DNA of 64,000 nt. It comes from Paenarthrobacter sp. AR 02 (GTDB taxonomy: Bacteria; Actinomycetota; Actinomycetes; Actinomycetales; Micrococcaceae). Within the stretch, counting starts at the first letter, position 1. The number at the start of each line of letters is the position of its first letter. Both the position numbers and the translations under genes were made by a program. The notes beneath the pieces were generated by a model. It did not search any database. It had not been told where the DNA came from and worked only from the letters and a program-made list of their open reading frames with translations. This document shows, one piece after another, positions 63,233 through 64,000 of the stretch. The stretch lies in the NCBI RefSeq assembly GCF_021538675.1, contig NZ_JAJUKH010000015.1, forward strand, positions 1-64,000, in the 5' to 3' direction.

Positions 63233-64000
63233 GTGTCTGCATCCCGCACCGAACGACTCCTGAACCTCCTCCTGGCTTTGCTCAATACCAAGGTGGGGCT
63301 TCCGCGTTCCGTCCTTCGCGAAAAGGTCTACCACGATTCAGCCGAGAACGACGTCGCTTTTGGGCGCATGTTTGAGCGCGACAAAGTGGACCTGAAGCAG
63401 TTCGGCTTCGAAATCGAAACATTGACCGATCCCCGCAGCTTTGGGGCCGACGACCCCGCGTCCACCCGATACCGGATCGGCAAGGACTCCAACCGGCTTC
63501 CCGAGGTGAACCTGACACCGGCAGAGAGCACGGTGCTCCTTCTCGCTGCGCAGTTGTGGGAACGCGCTGCTTTGGGTACCGCAGCAGCAAACGCCGTCCG
63601 GAAGCTGCAGGCTGCCGGTGGTTTCACGGACGTCGACCTGCCTGCCGGGGTCCAGCCCCGCATCAAGCCCGCCGGACAAGCGTTCGACGACGTCGTGGCG
63701 GCCATGCACGGCAGGCATCCGGTCCGTTTCGGCTACCTTGCGGTCAGCACCGGACGCGAAGAAGTGCGTGAAGTGGAGCCGTGGGGTCTCGGGAGCCGGT
63801 TCGCCCAGTGGTACCTCGTGGGCTTCGACCGGGGGAGGGGAGCGAAGAGGCTCTTCAGGCTCTCGCGCATGACGACAGCGGTAACGGTCGTAACCGGAGG
63901 CAGTTTCGAGCCCCCGGCGGGATTTAACGCCCGGGCCGAGCTCGACGCCCTCAACGAGCTGCCCATCCAACGAGCTATCCTCGACGTCGACAGGGGCCGG
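63233..64000 (+). CDS. pafB: WYL-domain transcriptional regulator PafB (truncated by window end)
   Basis: The first 256 residues are in the window and the frame is open to its end. The N-terminal winged-helix region (TERLLNLLLALLNTKVGLPRSVLREKVYHDS) is followed by a WYL domain containing GYLAVSTGREEVREVEPWGLGSRFAQWYLVGFDRGRG. PafB, with PafC, activates the DNA-damage response in mycobacteria. The start is GTG 63233. Its position after pafA and two FKBPs fits the known pafABC order with an FKBP insertion. Confidence 0.9.
   Translation, partial: MSASRTERLLNLLLALLNTKVGLPRSVLREKVYHDSAENDVAFGRMFERDKVDLKQFGFEIETLTDPRSFGADDPASTRYRIGKDSNRLPEVNLTPAESTVLLLAAQLWERAALGTAAANAVRKLQAAGGFTDVDLPAGVQPRIKPAGQAFDDVVAAMHGRHPVRFGYLAVSTGREEVREVEPWGLGSRFAQWYLVGFDRGRGAKRLFRLSRMTTAVTVVTGGSFEPPAGFNARAELDALNELPIQRAILDVDRGR

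Overview
The window looks like a chromosomal segment of a high-GC Gram-positive actinobacterium of the Arthrobacter / Paenarthrobacter type (Micrococcaceae). The evidence is uniformly GC-rich coding sequence with many GTG starts, a mycothiol ligase (MshC), a complete Pup-proteasome locus (mpa-dop-pup-prcB-prcA-pafA-pafB), actinobacterial-style GlgA and GlgC, and frequent ATGA stop/start overlaps. Genus placement rests on recalled family resemblance, not on a search.

Layout. 1-127: the left end of an IS481-type element abutting a CTAG at the serB stop codon. 0.1-8.8 kb: housekeeping genes (serB, a lone ABC ATPase, a TauE/SafE permease, a SpoU methyltransferase, ribosomal protein L31 type B with a structured leader, a lipoate ligase with reversed domain order, pepN, a YeiH permease). 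8.9-12.3 kb: a three-gene operon of circularly permuted ATP-grasp, alpha-E and transglutaminase proteins. 12.4-16.6 kb: an unusual zinc-ribbon SDR and divergent glgC/glgA. 16.7-23.2 kb: a fatty-acid/beta-oxidation locus (acyl-CoA dehydrogenase and TetR facing thiolase, FabG-like reductase and MaoC) around a perfect 13-bp inverted repeat. 23.3-27.8 kb: hydrolase, tRNA-Leu(GAG), M20 peptidase, acyl-CoA dehydrogenase and two small proteins.

28.0-47.5 kb is an exopolysaccharide locus. An initiating sugar transferase is followed by an amino-sugar cassette (dehydrogenase, epimerase, aminotransferase, NeuD-type acyltransferase), glycosyltransferases, a Wzx-like flippase, a Wzy-like polymerase, a kinase-less Wzz-like protein and a secreted putative glycosidase. 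Seven consecutive junctions are 4-nt ATGA overlaps. On the other strand lie a three-domain glycosyltransferase fusion and dTDP-rhamnose genes (rmlCD fusion and rmlB, with rmlA divergent). The likely product is a Wzx/Wzy-type polysaccharide containing rhamnose and an acylated amino sugar.

47.5-64 kb: an aldo/keto reductase, uppP, mshC, a PAC2 protein, a HAD phosphatase, an M50 protease, trmI and the Pup-proteasome locus. The locus includes two FKBP isomerases and ends in a pafB cut by the window edge. There is no stretch above 300 nt without a gene. The longest gaps (24495-24758 and 27802-28071) hold only promoter or terminator sequence that I can partly identify. I saw no CRISPR array, rRNA or prophage. 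The points most worth a second look are the secreted EPS protein, the triple glycosyltransferase, the Anbu-less ATP-grasp/alpha-E/transglutaminase operon, the zinc-ribbon SDR and the L31 leader.
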